Shown in pieces: positions 15,691 to 25,467 of a stretch of 64,000 bases of DNA. The notes under the pieces were generated by a model, which ran no database searches, was not told the DNA's origin, and saw nothing but the letters and a program-made list of their open reading frames with translations. Within the stretch, counting starts at the first letter, position 1. The number at the start of each line of letters is the position of its first letter. The DNA is from Desulfobacteraceae bacterium (GTDB taxonomy: Bacteria; Desulfobacterota; Desulfobacteria; Desulfobacterales; UBA5852). Location: contig JABZFP010000007.1 in the NCBI GenBank assembly GCA_014237395.1, positions 253,680 through 317,679 on the forward strand, written 5' to 3'. The translations under genes and the position numbers were made by a program.

Positions 15691-17859
15691 ATGTACCAGG
15701 AAACGGTCCACCAGGCCCAAAGCCTCATTTTGATAGTGGATGCCCAGCAGCGTATTGCCTATCTCAACCCCTGGGGCGAGCAGCGTTTGGGGATTCCGCC
15801 GGGGGGGGCGTTCGACCCCGGCATTGCCGAATTCTTCACTTCTCCGGGGTTCTCATGGCCCATCCCTTCAAGCGCCGGCTGGGAGAAAATGATCGCGCGG
15901 CCCGGGGATCATGGCCCCATTGTAAGCCGTCATCGCGCTTCGGACGGATCGATCTGCTGGCTCTCGTGGACCGCAAGCGAATGGATGGATGCGGGCGGGC
16001 AACGTGTGGGGACGATTGTTTTGGGCACGGATGTGACGCATTATCATCACGACGACGTCGCCGGATTTCAGGAAGCGCATGATACGGCCCGCCGTCTGCC
16101 GCCGGAGGGCAAGGAAAGCTGGTATCGCACCCTGTTTGAAAATACCGGGACGGCCATGGTCATCCTCGAAGAAGATCTGACGATCCACAGCTTCAATGCC
16201 GAGTTTGTTCGTTTGACCGGCATCCCGGCCGAGGAATTGCAGAAGAAACGGATTTTCCGGGAACTGGTGCGCGATGAAGATTTTGACCGACTGGTCGCGT
16301 ATCACAAGCTGCGCTGCCAGGAAAACGGCCAGGCCCCCACAGAATACGAGGGGCAGATTGTGACGCGTCAGGGCGAGCAAAAGTTGGTCGCGCTGAAGGT
16401 GGATATTATTCCGGACACCCGTTTAACCATTGCTTCACTGCTCGATATTTCACGACGCAAACATGCGGAAAACGCTTACCGTGAAAGCCAGCAGCGTTTG
16501 AAGCGCCTGTTGGACAACATGCCGGGCATGGCTTACAGCATCGAAGCCGATGACCACAAGACCATTTCCATGGTCAGCCAGGGCGCCCAGGCCTTTACCG
16601 GTTTTAATGCGGAAACCCTGGTGGGCAGGAAATTCGAAGACCATTTTGACAAGGACATTCATCCGGAGGACGCCAAAACCGTCAGGGAAACGGTGGCCGC
16701 GGCCCTTGAAACCGGGCAGCCTTTCGAATCGGTCTTCCGTCTTCGCATGGCTTCCGGGGACTACAAATGGGTCCGGAATCGAGGGGTCGGGGTCTATGAC
16801 GACCAGGGTGAGTTGCTGCGGCTGGAAGGTTTGGTCACCGATATCGACGCCAGCAAACAGGCCGAGCTGGAACTCAACAAGGAAAACCAGCGTCTACGGT
16901 CCAGCATCAAGGATCGCTTCCGCTTCGGCCGCATTCTTGGCCGCAGTGAGCCCATGCAACAGGTCTATGAAATGATTCTCAGGGCCGCCGCCGCCCATGC
17001 CAATGTCATCATTTACGGAGAGTCGGGCACCGGCAAGGAGCTCGTATCGCGGGCCATCCACGATCTCAGTGACCGCCGGGAGCAGGCCTTTGTCCCTGTC
17101 AACTGTGGCGCTATTCCGGAAAGTTTGCTGGAAAGCGAGTTTTTCGGGTACAAAAAGGGTGCCTTTACGGGGGCTGACCGCGATAAAAGTGGTTTCCTGG
17201 ATCTGGCCCATGGCGGCACGCTTTTTCTGGATGAAATCGGTGAGATCGGTCCGGCCATGCAGGTCAAATTATTGCGTGCCATCGAGGGCGGGGGCTACAC
17301 GCCGGTGGGGGGCAAGCAGACCCGCAAGACGGATATCCGCATCGTTGCGGCGACCAACCGCGACACCCTGCAGATGGTGCGGGACGGCCAGATGCGTGAA
17401 GATTTCTACTACCGTGTCCACATTATCCCCGTTCATTTGCCGCCGCTACGGGATCGGCGTTCGGACATCCCGCTGCTCGTCGAACATTTTTTACTTTCCT
17501 ATGGCGATGAAGGCCGCCAGCTTTATCCCTTGTCCGGGCACGTGATGGAGCAGCTTACCCGCTACCACTGGCCGGGCAACGTGCGCGAACTGCAGAATGT
17601 GCTGCACCGCTATGTCACGCTGGGGCGATTGGTTCTGGAGGATGTCGGGGGCGGTGCGTCGAAGCAGAACACGGGGACGACAGTGGCGGGGCCCCCGGGC
17701 AGCGGCGATCGTCTGGCAGATGCCGTGGGGCGGTTCGAGAAGGAATTTCTTCTGGGACAGTTGCAAGAACAGCGCTGGCATGTCAGTCGTACCGCCGCGG
17801 CGCTGGGGGTCAACCGCCGGACCCTGCAGCGCAAGATGAAGCGCTACGGCCTCTATTGA
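15691..17859 (+). CDS. sigma-54-dependent activator with multiple PAS domains
   Basis: A 722-residue enhancer-binding protein. Three PAS-like sensor domains occupy about residues 8-115, 140-255 and 265-390; then comes a sigma-54 AAA+ domain at about 410-640 with Walker A GESGTGKE (443-450), GAFTGAD (490-496, contact with sigma-54) and the Walker B text GGTLFLDEIGEI. The C-terminal 35 residues are a Fis-type helix-turn-helix (WHVSRTAAALGVNRRTLQRKMKRYGLY). No receiver domain, so the PAS domains would sense a ligand, redox state or partner. A GGAG site precedes ATG 15691 by ten bases. I found no clear -24/-12 promoter beside it, so targets are probably elsewhere. Confidence 0.9.
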   Translation: MYQETVHQAQSLILIVDAQQRIAYLNPWGEQRLGIPPGGAFDPGIAEFFTSPGFSWPIPSSAGWEKMIARPGDHGPIVSRHRASDGSICWLSWTASEWMDAGGQRVGTIVLGTDVTHYHHDDVAGFQEAHDTARRLPPEGKESWYRTLFENTGTAMVILEEDLTIHSFNAEFVRLTGIPAEELQKKRIFRELVRDEDFDRLVAYHKLRCQENGQAPTEYEGQIVTRQGEQKLVALKVDIIPDTRLTIASLLDISRRKHAENAYRESQQRLKRLLDNMPGMAYSIEADDHKTISMVSQGAQAFTGFNAETLVGRKFEDHFDKDIHPEDAKTVRETVAAALETGQPFESVFRLRMASGDYKWVRNRGVGVYDDQGELLRLEGLVTDIDASKQAELELNKENQRLRSSIKDRFRFGRILGRSEPMQQVYEMILRAAAAHANVIIYGESGTGKELVSRAIHDLSDRREQAFVPVNCGAIPESLLESEFFGYKKGAFTGADRDKSGFLDLAHGGTLFLDEIGEIGPAMQVKLLRAIEGGGYTPVGGKQTRKTDIRIVAATNRDTLQMVRDGQMREDFYYRVHIIPVHLPPLRDRRSDIPLLVEHFLLSYGDEGRQLYPLSGHVMEQLTRYHWPGNVRELQNVLHRYVTLGRLVLEDVGGGASKQNTGTTVAGPPGSGDRLADAVGRFEKEFLLGQLQEQRWHVSRTAAALGVNRRTLQRKMKRYGLY

Positions 17860-17989
17860 GGCCTTCCCGGAGTGTGGCGCGCCTTGCCAATGACCGGGAT
17901 CAGAACCATATTGGACAACAGGGTTCCATATCGCTTACCCGGGTTTCCGGCCTGCGCGCAAACGCCGGCGGCCGGAGGAGGAAGACACC

Positions 17990-18460
17990 ATGACGCAAAA
18001 AATCTTGATTGCCTTGGACGATTCGGAAAACGCGCTGCGGGCCGTAAGCTATGTCGCAGCGAACTTTCAGAACCACGCGGCGGTAACGCTGTTCAGTGTT
18101 CTTTCGGATACGGCCAGTTTGTGTGACATGAACAGCCCGGAATTGACACCGCTTTTCAAGGCCCAGCAATCCAGTTTCTGTCAACTGGAAGATAAAAAAC
18201 GCAGCCTGGTCAACGCGGCCTGTGAAAAAGGGAAACAGATTCTTTGCGATGCCGGATGGGATCCGGCCTATATCACGCTAAAGGCGCAACCCAAGCGCAA
18301 GGGCATCGCCCGGGATATCATCCAGGAGGCATCCCAGGGCTACGACCTGATCGTGATCGGAAAGCACGGGGTGAGCGGCATTCGTGACTTTTTCCTGGGG
18401 AGCATCCCCCAGAAAGTGCTTCAGCTGGCTAAAGAGGTTTCGGTCCTGATCATCAATTAG
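17990..18460 (+). CDS. universal stress protein (UspA family)
   Basis: A 156-residue cytoplasmic protein of the Usp alpha/beta fold: ILIALDDSENALRAV at the N-terminus and the ATP-binding pattern VIGKHGVSGIRDFFLGSIPQKVL (G-x2-G-x9-GS) at about residues 120-142. It carries several Cys residues (three in the middle region), which is more than usual. GGAGGAAG is nine bases upstream of ATG. Located after the sigma-54 activator with a 130-base gap. Confidence 0.88.
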   Translation: MTQKILIALDDSENALRAVSYVAANFQNHAAVTLFSVLSDTASLCDMNSPELTPLFKAQQSSFCQLEDKKRSLVNAACEKGKQILCDAGWDPAYITLKAQPKRKGIARDIIQEASQGYDLIVIGKHGVSGIRDFFLGSIPQKVLQLAKEVSVLIIN

Positions 18461-18641
18461 GGTGATCCGCCGCGAAGTCTATTCTCCCGGATCGGCATCT
18501 TTCCGCGGGGGGGGGGGCGCGCCTGCCACCGATACGCTTGCGCGGTGATCGCCGGCTGGCACGGCTTTCATCATGCCGACACCGCAGCGGGTGCTGACGG
18601 CACGGTCGGCGTTCGGCACCACAAGCAGAAAAGGGAATGTC

Positions 18642-19952
18642 ATGTTCAGCATCAAAGAAGTCCTTGCCATGGAAGTTGCCCCGGCCTTGGGGTGTACCGA
18701 ACCGGTGGCCATTGCCCTTGGAGCGGCGGCGGCCGCCGCCCTGCTCAAGGACACGGTGACCCGCATCGACGTGGCCGTCGATCCGAACATCTATAAAAAC
18801 GGACTGGCGGTATCGATTCCAGGCACGGACGGGCTTTGCGGGCTGGACGCCGCCGCCGCCATCGGCGCCGTGGCCGGGAACCCGGATCTGCGCCTGGAAG
18901 TGCTCGACCCCGTCGATGAGAACGCCGTCGCCGCCGCCCAGCAGCTTATTCGTGACGGCGGCGTCAATGTGCATCTGCTGCAGGACCGCCAGGGACTTTA
19001 TATCCATACCACGGTCACAAACGGTCACGATAAGGCCGAAAGCATCATCCAGGACAGTCATGACAATATCGTTACCATCCGGCTGAATGACCGCGACCTG
19101 GTGGACCACCCGCTCCTTCGTGTGGAGGACGGCCCGGCCGGACATACCCGGTCCGATGTGGAAGCCTGGCTCAAAACGCAATCGCTCAAAGACCTGCTGG
19201 CCATGGTGGATGACCTGGACGATGACGATTTTGCGTTTCTGCAGGAGGGGGTTGAGCAGAATATGCGACTGGCGGAATACGGTCTCAAATTCGGCCCGGG
19301 CCTGAATGTGGGCATGACCCTGGAGCGGCTGGTGCGGCAGCGATTGTTATGCAAAGACATGATCATGGCCGCCCGCATCCTGGCTTCGGCGGCTGCGGAT
19401 GCCCGCATGGCGGGTATCAAACTGCCGGCCATGAGCTCTGCGGGCAGCGGCAACCATGGGTTGACCGCCATCCTGCCGATCCGGGCCGTTAAAGATTATG
19501 TGGAATGCGAGGAGAAGGTCTTTCTGGAGGCGATCGCCCTCAGTCATATCCTGACAGCCTATGTTAAAACCCACACGGGAAGGCTTTCGGCGGTCTGCGG
19601 ATGCTCGATTGCGGCCGGCGCCGGAGCGACTGCCGGTGTGACCTACCTTCTGGGCGGGCACTTGAAGCATATTGCTGGCGCCATTACCAACCTGACGGAG
19701 GACCTGGCCGGTGTCATCTGCGACGGTGCCAAAGCCGGCTGCTCTCTCAAACTGGCCACGGCCGCCGGGGCCGCGGTGCAGGCGGCCCTCTTTGCCCTGC
19801 AGGGGGTCAATGTGCTGGCGACGGACGGTATCATTGGCCATTCTCCGGAGCAGACCATGCAAAATATCGGCACCCTCAGCACCCAAGGCATGATGGAGAC
19901 CGACCGCACGATTCTCAAGATCATGCTGGAAAAGAAATTTCAGCACGTCTAA
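18642..19952 (+). CDS. cyuA: L-cysteine desulfidase-like protein (UPF0597 / CyuA family)
   Basis: A 436-residue protein of the family that includes E. coli YhaM/CyuA and archaeal cysteine desulfidase, which breaks cysteine into sulfide, ammonia and pyruvate with a 4Fe-4S cluster. Expected cluster cysteines are visible: ALGCTEPVAIALG near residue 20, VCGCSIAAGAGA near 320 and GVICDGAKAGCSLK near 360. It shares the serine-dehydratase alpha-like fold. ATG 18642 has AAAAGGGA upstream; the 23 extra residues from 18573 are not conserved. Gene stands between a stress protein and a glycerophosphodiesterase; no transporter partner is adjacent. Confidence 0.85.
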   Translation: MFSIKEVLAMEVAPALGCTEPVAIALGAAAAAALLKDTVTRIDVAVDPNIYKNGLAVSIPGTDGLCGLDAAAAIGAVAGNPDLRLEVLDPVDENAVAAAQQLIRDGGVNVHLLQDRQGLYIHTTVTNGHDKAESIIQDSHDNIVTIRLNDRDLVDHPLLRVEDGPAGHTRSDVEAWLKTQSLKDLLAMVDDLDDDDFAFLQEGVEQNMRLAEYGLKFGPGLNVGMTLERLVRQRLLCKDMIMAARILASAAADARMAGIKLPAMSSAGSGNHGLTAILPIRAVKDYVECEEKVFLEAIALSHILTAYVKTHTGRLSAVCGCSIAAGAGATAGVTYLLGGHLKHIAGAITNLTEDLAGVICDGAKAGCSLKLATAAGAAVQAALFALQGVNVLATDGIIGHSPEQTMQNIGTLSTQGMMETDRTILKIMLEKKFQHV

Positions 19953-19997
19953 CGGCATTTCCTGACCGGGCAATTCCGGTCCCCGAGGCGTCTTCCG

Positions 19998-20825
19998 ATG
20001 CGGATACCAGCCCTTCTGGAGCAGTGGCTTCTTAAGCGGGTGGACCAGTGGGCGGCCCGCCGCTCCCAACGTCGCCCGCCGTTGGCGCAGCTGGCGGCCG
20101 CGCGTATCGTGGCACACCGGGGTGTCTACGACAACCGTAATATATTTGAGAACACCATGCCGGCCTTCGAGCGGTTTCGGGAGGCGGGGGGCTGGGGAAT
20201 TGAATTGGATGTCCGCTGGACACGCGATGGCGTACCGGTCGTTTCCCATGACCCGGACGGGCAGCGCCTGTTCGGTGTCACGCGTCCCATTGCCGATATG
20301 GATCGGGCGGCCCTAAAGCGGTCGCTCCCGCTGGTGCCGACACTGGCCGCGGTGATTGACCGCTTCGGCGGCCGGATGCACCTGATGGTGGAGATCAAGC
20401 CCGAAAGCGGCCCTGGCCTGGCGCGCCAGCGGGAGATGCTGCAGCAGCATTTCGCCACCCTTTCTCCCGGCCGGGATTTTCATCTGCTCAGCCTGGATCC
20501 CGACTTTCTGCGCCGGCTCAATTTTTCTCCGCCGCATGCCTGTATCCCGATCGCCCAGATAAATCTCCGCGAGGTGAACCGTTTCGCCCACGCCAATGCC
20601 TGGGGCGGAATTGCCGGCCATTATGCCCTGATCCGGCGTCGCCGCATCGATACCCTGCACCGCCGCGGCTGTCAGGTCGGCACCGGCTACATCAATTCCC
20701 GCAAGAGTTTTTACCGGGAGCTGGCCCGGGGCGTGGACTGGTTTTTTTCCGACCGGGCTCTGGCGCTTCAGGAAATCATCGCCTGCGAGGTGCCTAGCGA
20801 CAGGCAGGTCGATCCCCCATCATGA
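19998..20825 (+). CDS. glycerophosphodiester phosphodiesterase
   Basis: Hydrolyses glycerophosphodiesters to glycerol-3-phosphate and an alcohol. The 275-residue protein has the GDPD catalytic marks: IVAHRGVYDNRNIFENTMPAF (catalytic His and metal Glu), GIELDVRWTRDGVPVVSHD (metal ligands and second His) and MVEIKPES. Ends with FFSDRALAL as in the family. There is no evident signal peptide, so a cytoplasmic UgpQ-like enzyme is likely. Only 45 bases separate it from cyuA, so they may be cotranscribed. A short palindrome (CCGGCAAC-C-GTTGCCGG, 20832-20848) follows the stop and lies between convergent genes. Confidence 0.85.
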   Translation: MRIPALLEQWLLKRVDQWAARRSQRRPPLAQLAAARIVAHRGVYDNRNIFENTMPAFERFREAGGWGIELDVRWTRDGVPVVSHDPDGQRLFGVTRPIADMDRAALKRSLPLVPTLAAVIDRFGGRMHLMVEIKPESGPGLARQREMLQQHFATLSPGRDFHLLSLDPDFLRRLNFSPPHACIPIAQINLREVNRFAHANAWGGIAGHYALIRRRRIDTLHRRGCQVGTGYINSRKSFYRELARGVDWFFSDRALALQEIIACEVPSDRQVDPPS

Positions 20826-20887
20826 TGTCAACCGGCAACCGTTGCCGGCTCCCAGCAGTCATTGGATGGTTTTGGGGGGTGAGGGGA

Positions 20888-22231
20888 TTACGTCGATGGC
20901 GGCCGCTTTGAGGGGCGATCTGGTCCGGCGTGTTCTTCAGCGCGCCAGAGCAGGATAGCGCCCACGATAAACAGCAGCAGCACCGAAGCGATACTGATGC
21001 GCGTGGCCAGGTCGGCGATGCCCGCCGCGGCTTCGGGGGCAGGGGTGCGTTTCAGAAGGATGTGCCGGGCCGCCAGGCCGACGGTTCCCATCAGGGCCGG
21101 GCCGATGATGGCGGCAAATTTGCCCATCATGTTATAGAGACCGAAGAATTCCGCCGAACGGCCGGCCGGGATGAGGCGGGCATAGTAGGAACGGCTCAGG
21201 GCCTGGATACCGCCCTGCACCAGCCCCACCGCCAGGGCGATGCCGAAAAATTCCCAGCGGTGCTGCATGAAGGTTCCCCAGATTGTAATCAGCATGTAGA
21301 CGCCGATGGCCAGAAAGAGGCTGCGCTTGACGCCCCAATACTGCCCCAAGCGGCCAAAAAGAAGCGCCGCCGGAAATCCAACGAATTGCACCATCAGAAG
21401 GGCCGTTATCAGGTCCGGTGCGGCGAATCCGAGGGACAAGCCGTAGTCCACCGCCATGCGGATAATGGTGTCCACCCCGTCGATATAAAACCAGTAGGCC
21501 AGCAGGAAAAGAAACAGGGGTTTACGATCCCGGGCATGCCGCAGGGTGGTCAGGATCTGGCGCCAGGCCTGGCCTACGGAATTTCCGACTGAGGGTGACG
21601 GGAGAACGATGGGTTCGGGAACCCAGTAAAATGTCGCCAGGCTGAACCCGCCCCACCACACGGCCACGGTTAAAAAAGACCATTGCACCGCGGCAGTGCT
21701 GTCGGCCAGCCCAAACCAGTGCGGTTGCAGTGTCATGGCCACATTGACCACGAAAAGAAGCCCTCCTCCGAGGTAGCCGGCGGCATAGCCGAAGGCCGAT
21801 ACGCGATCCAGGCTGTCCGGCCCGGCCACTGTCGGCAGGAGCGCATCATAGAAAATCATGGCCCCTGAAAAGCCGATGAGGCCGGCGCTGTAGCACAGGA
21901 TGGCGCCCATCCATTGCCCCTGGGGCAGCCAGAAGAAGGTCGCCGTAGCGGCAACGCCCAGTAAGGTGAAACTTGCCAGAAAGCGCTTGCGCGTGCCGCC
22001 GCGGTCGGCAACGGCACCCAGAACCGGCGCAAAAGCCGCCACCAGGAGGCCGGCGACGGCATTGCCATAGCCCAGGCGTGCGGTGCTGATGTTGACGTCG
22101 ACGCCGACACTCCAGAATTGCTTGAAGAATACCGGGAAGAAGCCGGCCATGACGGTGGTGGCAAAGGCGGAGTTCGCCCAGTCATACAGGGCCCAGCCCC
22201 AGACGGCTTTGCGATCTTGGGTTGCCGGCAT
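20888..22231 (-). CDS. MFS transporter, UMF1/Atg22-like
   Basis: A 447-residue inner-membrane protein with about twelve hydrophobic segments. The start AVWGWALYDWANSAFATTVMAGFFPVFF is the hallmark of the UMF1 (vacuole effluxer Atg22-like) branch of the major facilitator superfamily, and LSRSYYARLIPAGRSAEFFGLYNMMGKFAA near residue 345 is another conserved stretch. Substrate is not known for bacterial members; amino-acid efflux is suggested by the yeast relative. Convergent with the glycerophosphodiesterase gene and divergent from the PBP gene. Confidence 0.8.
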   Translation of the reverse strand: MPATQDRKAVWGWALYDWANSAFATTVMAGFFPVFFKQFWSVGVDVNISTARLGYGNAVAGLLVAAFAPVLGAVADRGGTRKRFLASFTLLGVAATATFFWLPQGQWMGAILCYSAGLIGFSGAMIFYDALLPTVAGPDSLDRVSAFGYAAGYLGGGLLFVVNVAMTLQPHWFGLADSTAAVQWSFLTVAVWWGGFSLATFYWVPEPIVLPSPSVGNSVGQAWRQILTTLRHARDRKPLFLFLLAYWFYIDGVDTIIRMAVDYGLSLGFAAPDLITALLMVQFVGFPAALLFGRLGQYWGVKRSLFLAIGVYMLITIWGTFMQHRWEFFGIALAVGLVQGGIQALSRSYYARLIPAGRSAEFFGLYNMMGKFAAIIGPALMGTVGLAARHILLKRTPAPEAAAGIADLATRISIASVLLLFIVGAILLWRAEEHAGPDRPSKRPPST

Positions 22232-22697
22232 GGCGATGTCCTGGCTGTAGTGGTCACACCCTCACGGCGTCCGTTTTTTACCACCGATCTCAGCGGTCGG
22301 TTACGGTTTGTCGCGTGTGGGGATGGGACCGGGTTGGGGGCTGATGTCAATAACCGATAATCCGCCTGGCGCGAGTTTCGCGAGGGGGCGGGTGCCGCTG
22401 ATCCGGAAAGTGATCGATATGCCATAAGCCGGCCGCGGGGAGTTTGTCAACCAGCCATGCCGGTTGCTTTTATGGGCTGCGGAAGATAATCTATTGGCCA
22501 TCCATAGATGGCCAATTGGCTGACCCGCCGAAAGCGGATCAATATCGGCGTTGGGCGAAAAATGGATTCCGCGGAATATCATCGATATGTCTGTGGTCAC
22601 ATTTTTCGTGGGTCGTGATCTCAACCAAATTTGCCTATTTCTGGATGGACAATAGGCGGCACCACTTGTCCAGACCCTTTTTTGCATCCATGTACCC
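22232..22697. other. intergenic stretch with palindromic repeat
   Basis: The 466 bases between divergent MFS and PBP genes hold no supported gene. Repeat copy 2 occupies 22491-22655. The rest shows no clear promoter by eye; the PBP start codon has only a weak ribosome site. Confidence 0.5.
22491..22655. repeat. MITE-like palindromic repeat, copy 2
   Basis: Ends CTATTG and CAATAG are perfect inverses and continue as imperfect arms (CTATTGGCCATCCATAGATG at left, CTATTGTCCATCCAGAAATA as the reverse of the right end). The interior matches copy 1 (5721-5863): ATATCGGCGTTG, GCGAAAAAT, CGGAATATCA, ACATTTTTCGTG and GTGATCTCAACCAAATTTG. It carries about 18 additional bases near 22530 compared with copy 1. 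Non-coding. Confidence 0.7.
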
Positions 22698-25016
22698 ATG
22701 CTGATAAATTTTCGTAAATATCGATCTGTCCTCCTGATCCTGTTGGCCCTGCTATTGGTCGCGGTCGGAGCCTCCGGCCTCTATGGATGGCATCTGTACC
22801 ATGAGGTCGAACAGCGGTTTTCCGGCCGCCGCTGGAGCATCCCGTCACAGATTTTTTCCGATGCCTTGCTGCTCTACCCCGGCATGCGCATCCATCGGCC
22901 CTCGTTTTCCAATAAACTCCATCGTCTGGGCTATCGACCCGTCAAGCATGTGCCCCGCACAAGGGGCGAGATGCGGTCGACCGGCACCGCCGTCGAGCTG
23001 TTTCTGCACGACCTGCAACTACCGGACGATCGTCGGGAAGGGTTTGCCGTCCGGTTGCGATTCGATCGACAGGCCCTGGTCGCACTGACGCGCATACCGT
23101 CCGGCGCGCCCCTGGCGCTGGTGACCCTGGAACCGGAACAGCTCGGGTTTTTCTTCGGCCCGGAAAGAGAGAAACGGGAATTGATCGCCATCGATCAACT
23201 TCCGCCGTGGCTGACAGGTGCTGTTTTAACGGCGGAAGACAGCCGTTTTTTCGAGCATTTTGGACTCGACTGGCGCGGCATCGGCCGGGCTTTTCTCGCC
23301 AACCTGCGTTCCGGCAGCATTCGCCAGGGCGGATCGACCATCACTCAGCAGTTGGCCAAGAATTTTTTTCTGACGTCTGACCGGACCCTGGCGCGCAAGT
23401 GGAAAGAGATGCTTCTGGCCCTGGTCATCGAGTGGCGTTACGAAAAGACGACCATCCTGGAAATGTACCTCAACGAAATCTATCTCGGGCAGAATGGATC
23501 GGTGTCCATCAACGGCATCGGCGAAGCCAGCCGGTTCTATTTCGGCAAGCCGGCCCGGGACGTCACCATTGCCGAAGCCGCCACCCTGGCGGGTCTCATC
23601 AAAAGCCCCAATACCTATTCGCCCTATGTCGACCCGGACCGCTGCCGCCAGCGCCGCGATGGCATTCTGGGCGTCATGCACCGCCACGGGCTGATTTCAG
23701 CGGAAGACTATGACAGCGCGCGGCGGGCGGACGTCCAGCCGGCAGGGTTCACGCCCCATCCAAACGCGGCATCGTACTTTGTCGATTATATCTCGGGGCA
23801 GTTGTCGGAACTCTATGCGCCGGAGGACCTGGCTTCCCTGGGACTTTCCATTTATACCACCCTGGACACGCAGGTCCAGGAAGCGGCCGAAACCGCTTTG
23901 GAAAAAGGGCTGGCGCGCATCGAAGCCGGGATGCCCGGCGCGGTCGATCCAGCGGCGCCCCGCGAGCCCCTTCAGGGCGCCGTTATCGTGATGAAGCCCC
24001 AAACCGGCGCGGTCCTGGCCATGGTGGGCGGTCGGGATTATCGTCTCAGCCAATTCAACCGGGTCGTTCAGGCCCGGCGCCAGGCGGGCAGCACCTTCAA
24101 GGTGTTCACCTATCTGGCGGCATTGGATACCCATACCCCGATTTCGGCCCTTTCCAACCGGGCGCGCACCTATACCGTGAACGGCAAACCCTGGCAGCCC
24201 CGAAACGACAGTGCGCTGGATACGCCCGTCATCAGCCTGCGGGAGGCCTTAGCGAAGTCCGTCAATCGCGCCACCGTGGATTTGGCCATGCAGGTGGGCA
24301 TGGAAAAGGTTGTCCAAACGGCCGAATTATTCGGTTTTTCCACCCCGCTGGAACCCTATCCGTCCCTGTCACTGGGGGCCGTGGACGTTGCCCCCATCGA
24401 GCTGGCGCGGGCCTATTGTGTTTTCCCCGCCGCCGGTTTGCTGCCGGTCCCGATTGGTCTGCGGGATGTCTACGATGAAAACAGCCAGCCGCTGGAACGG
24501 CGCCACATGCAGGTCCGTCGCATCATCCCGCCGAACCGGGCCTTTCTGATGACATCCTTGCTGCGCAGTGCCGTTTTGCAGGGTACGGCGCGCGGGCTTG
24601 CGGACTGGGGCATTCATTTTCCGGTGGCCGGGAAAACCGGCACGACGAATAATTCCCGGGACGCGTGGTTTGTAGGCTATACCCCGGACATTCTTATCCT
24701 GGTCTGGGTGGGGTACGACAGTGGGGCTTCCATCCATGCTTCGGGCGCCGGGGCCGCTTTGCCCATCTGGGCGGAACTGGCGCGTGCCATTCCGCATCAG
24801 ATCACCGGGGGGGATTTTGGGATACCGCCCGGCATCGAAGAGCGCATCATCTGCAGCCGGGACGGCTTTGCCGATTTCGGAGGAACATGCCCGGAAACCA
24901 TGCCGGAGTGGTTCCTGGAGAAGAATGTTCCGGAAGATTCAGCGCTGTTTTACCATCCCGATTCCGTTTTCAAGCGGCTGATGCAAAAATTCAAGGGGAC
25001 GGTCGATGACTTTTAA
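22698..25016 (+). CDS. mrcB: class A penicillin-binding protein 1B-type
   Basis: Bifunctional murein synthase of 772 residues anchored in the inner membrane by one segment (about 10-30). Residues 45-130 resemble the UB2H docking domain of E. coli PBP1b. The glycosyltransferase domain (165-340) has AEDSRFFEHFG (catalytic Glu180), GGSTITQQLAKNF and KWKEMLLAL. The transpeptidase domain has AGSTFK (nucleophile Ser465), SVN and GKTGTTNNSRDAWF (Lys646). The gene overlaps the following TPR lipoprotein gene by 11 bases, so the two products are made together. Start ATG 22698 lacks a strong ribosome site but precedes the basic N-terminus and membrane segment directly. Confidence 0.92.
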   Translation: MLINFRKYRSVLLILLALLLVAVGASGLYGWHLYHEVEQRFSGRRWSIPSQIFSDALLLYPGMRIHRPSFSNKLHRLGYRPVKHVPRTRGEMRSTGTAVELFLHDLQLPDDRREGFAVRLRFDRQALVALTRIPSGAPLALVTLEPEQLGFFFGPEREKRELIAIDQLPPWLTGAVLTAEDSRFFEHFGLDWRGIGRAFLANLRSGSIRQGGSTITQQLAKNFFLTSDRTLARKWKEMLLALVIEWRYEKTTILEMYLNEIYLGQNGSVSINGIGEASRFYFGKPARDVTIAEAATLAGLIKSPNTYSPYVDPDRCRQRRDGILGVMHRHGLISAEDYDSARRADVQPAGFTPHPNAASYFVDYISGQLSELYAPEDLASLGLSIYTTLDTQVQEAAETALEKGLARIEAGMPGAVDPAAPREPLQGAVIVMKPQTGAVLAMVGGRDYRLSQFNRVVQARRQAGSTFKVFTYLAALDTHTPISALSNRARTYTVNGKPWQPRNDSALDTPVISLREALAKSVNRATVDLAMQVGMEKVVQTAELFGFSTPLEPYPSLSLGAVDVAPIELARAYCVFPAAGLLPVPIGLRDVYDENSQPLERRHMQVRRIIPPNRAFLMTSLLRSAVLQGTARGLADWGIHFPVAGKTGTTNNSRDAWFVGYTPDILILVWVGYDSGASIHASGAGAALPIWAELARAIPHQITGGDFGIPPGIEERIICSRDGFADFGGTCPETMPEWFLEKNVPEDSALFYHPDSVFKRLMQKFKGTVDDF

Positions 25017-25467
25017 GACAAGATGGGGTGGCATTGTTCTCGGCATCCTTCTTTTTTCCGCCTGCCGTCCGGCCATTCTTGCCCCGCCGCCCGTCTTAGA
25101 GCCGCCACCAGAGGAAAGGAAGGCGCCTCCCCCGGACGCCGTGCCGCCGGAAGCGGTTCAGAACGAACTGTCCCGGCGGGCGCAGGTGGCCGCCGCCTTG
25201 ACCGACCAGGGACGTCAGCTGCTGGAAGCGGGCCGGGTGGATCAGGCGATCCGCATTTTCGAGCAGGCCTTATCCCAGTCGGCCTACTACGGCCCCGGCT
25301 ATTATTACCTGGCGGAATCCTGGCTGCAGAAGGACAACGGCATCCAAGCCCGGGCATTCCACGAACAGGCGGCGTTGTATCTGAATGACCAGTCGGCCTG
25401 GCGGGAGCGGTTGAATCGCCAGCAAAAAAGGATTGAACAGACGATTTCCCGCCGGTCTCTTCCTTGA
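25006..25467 (+). CDS. TPR-containing lipoprotein coupled to the PBP gene
   Basis: A 153-residue lipoprotein: signal residues 7-18, lipobox FSAC with lipidated Cys20, then a proline-rich linker (ILAPPPVLEPPPEERKAPPP) and about 1.5-2 tetratricopeptide units (QLLEAGRVDQAIRIFEQALSQ and YYLAESWLQKDNGIQARAFHE). It overlaps the PBP1B-type gene by 11 bases. E. coli PBP1b needs the outer-membrane lipoprotein LpoB and PBP1a the TPR-bearing LpoA; a similar activator role here is a plausible inference from linkage, length and lipid anchor, but sequence similarity to either is not evident. The stop codon's last base is the first base of repeat copy 3. Confidence 0.7.
   Translation: MTFKTRWGGIVLGILLFSACRPAILAPPPVLEPPPEERKAPPPDAVPPEAVQNELSRRAQVAAALTDQGRQLLEAGRVDQAIRIFEQALSQSAYYGPGYYYLAESWLQKDNGIQARAFHEQAALYLNDQSAWRERLNRQQKRIEQTISRRSLP

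Noticed and set aside
17880..17896. TGGCGCGCCTTGCC considered as a sigma-54 promoter before the universal stress gene
   Set aside because: The GG and GC elements are two bases too close for a -24/-12 promoter.
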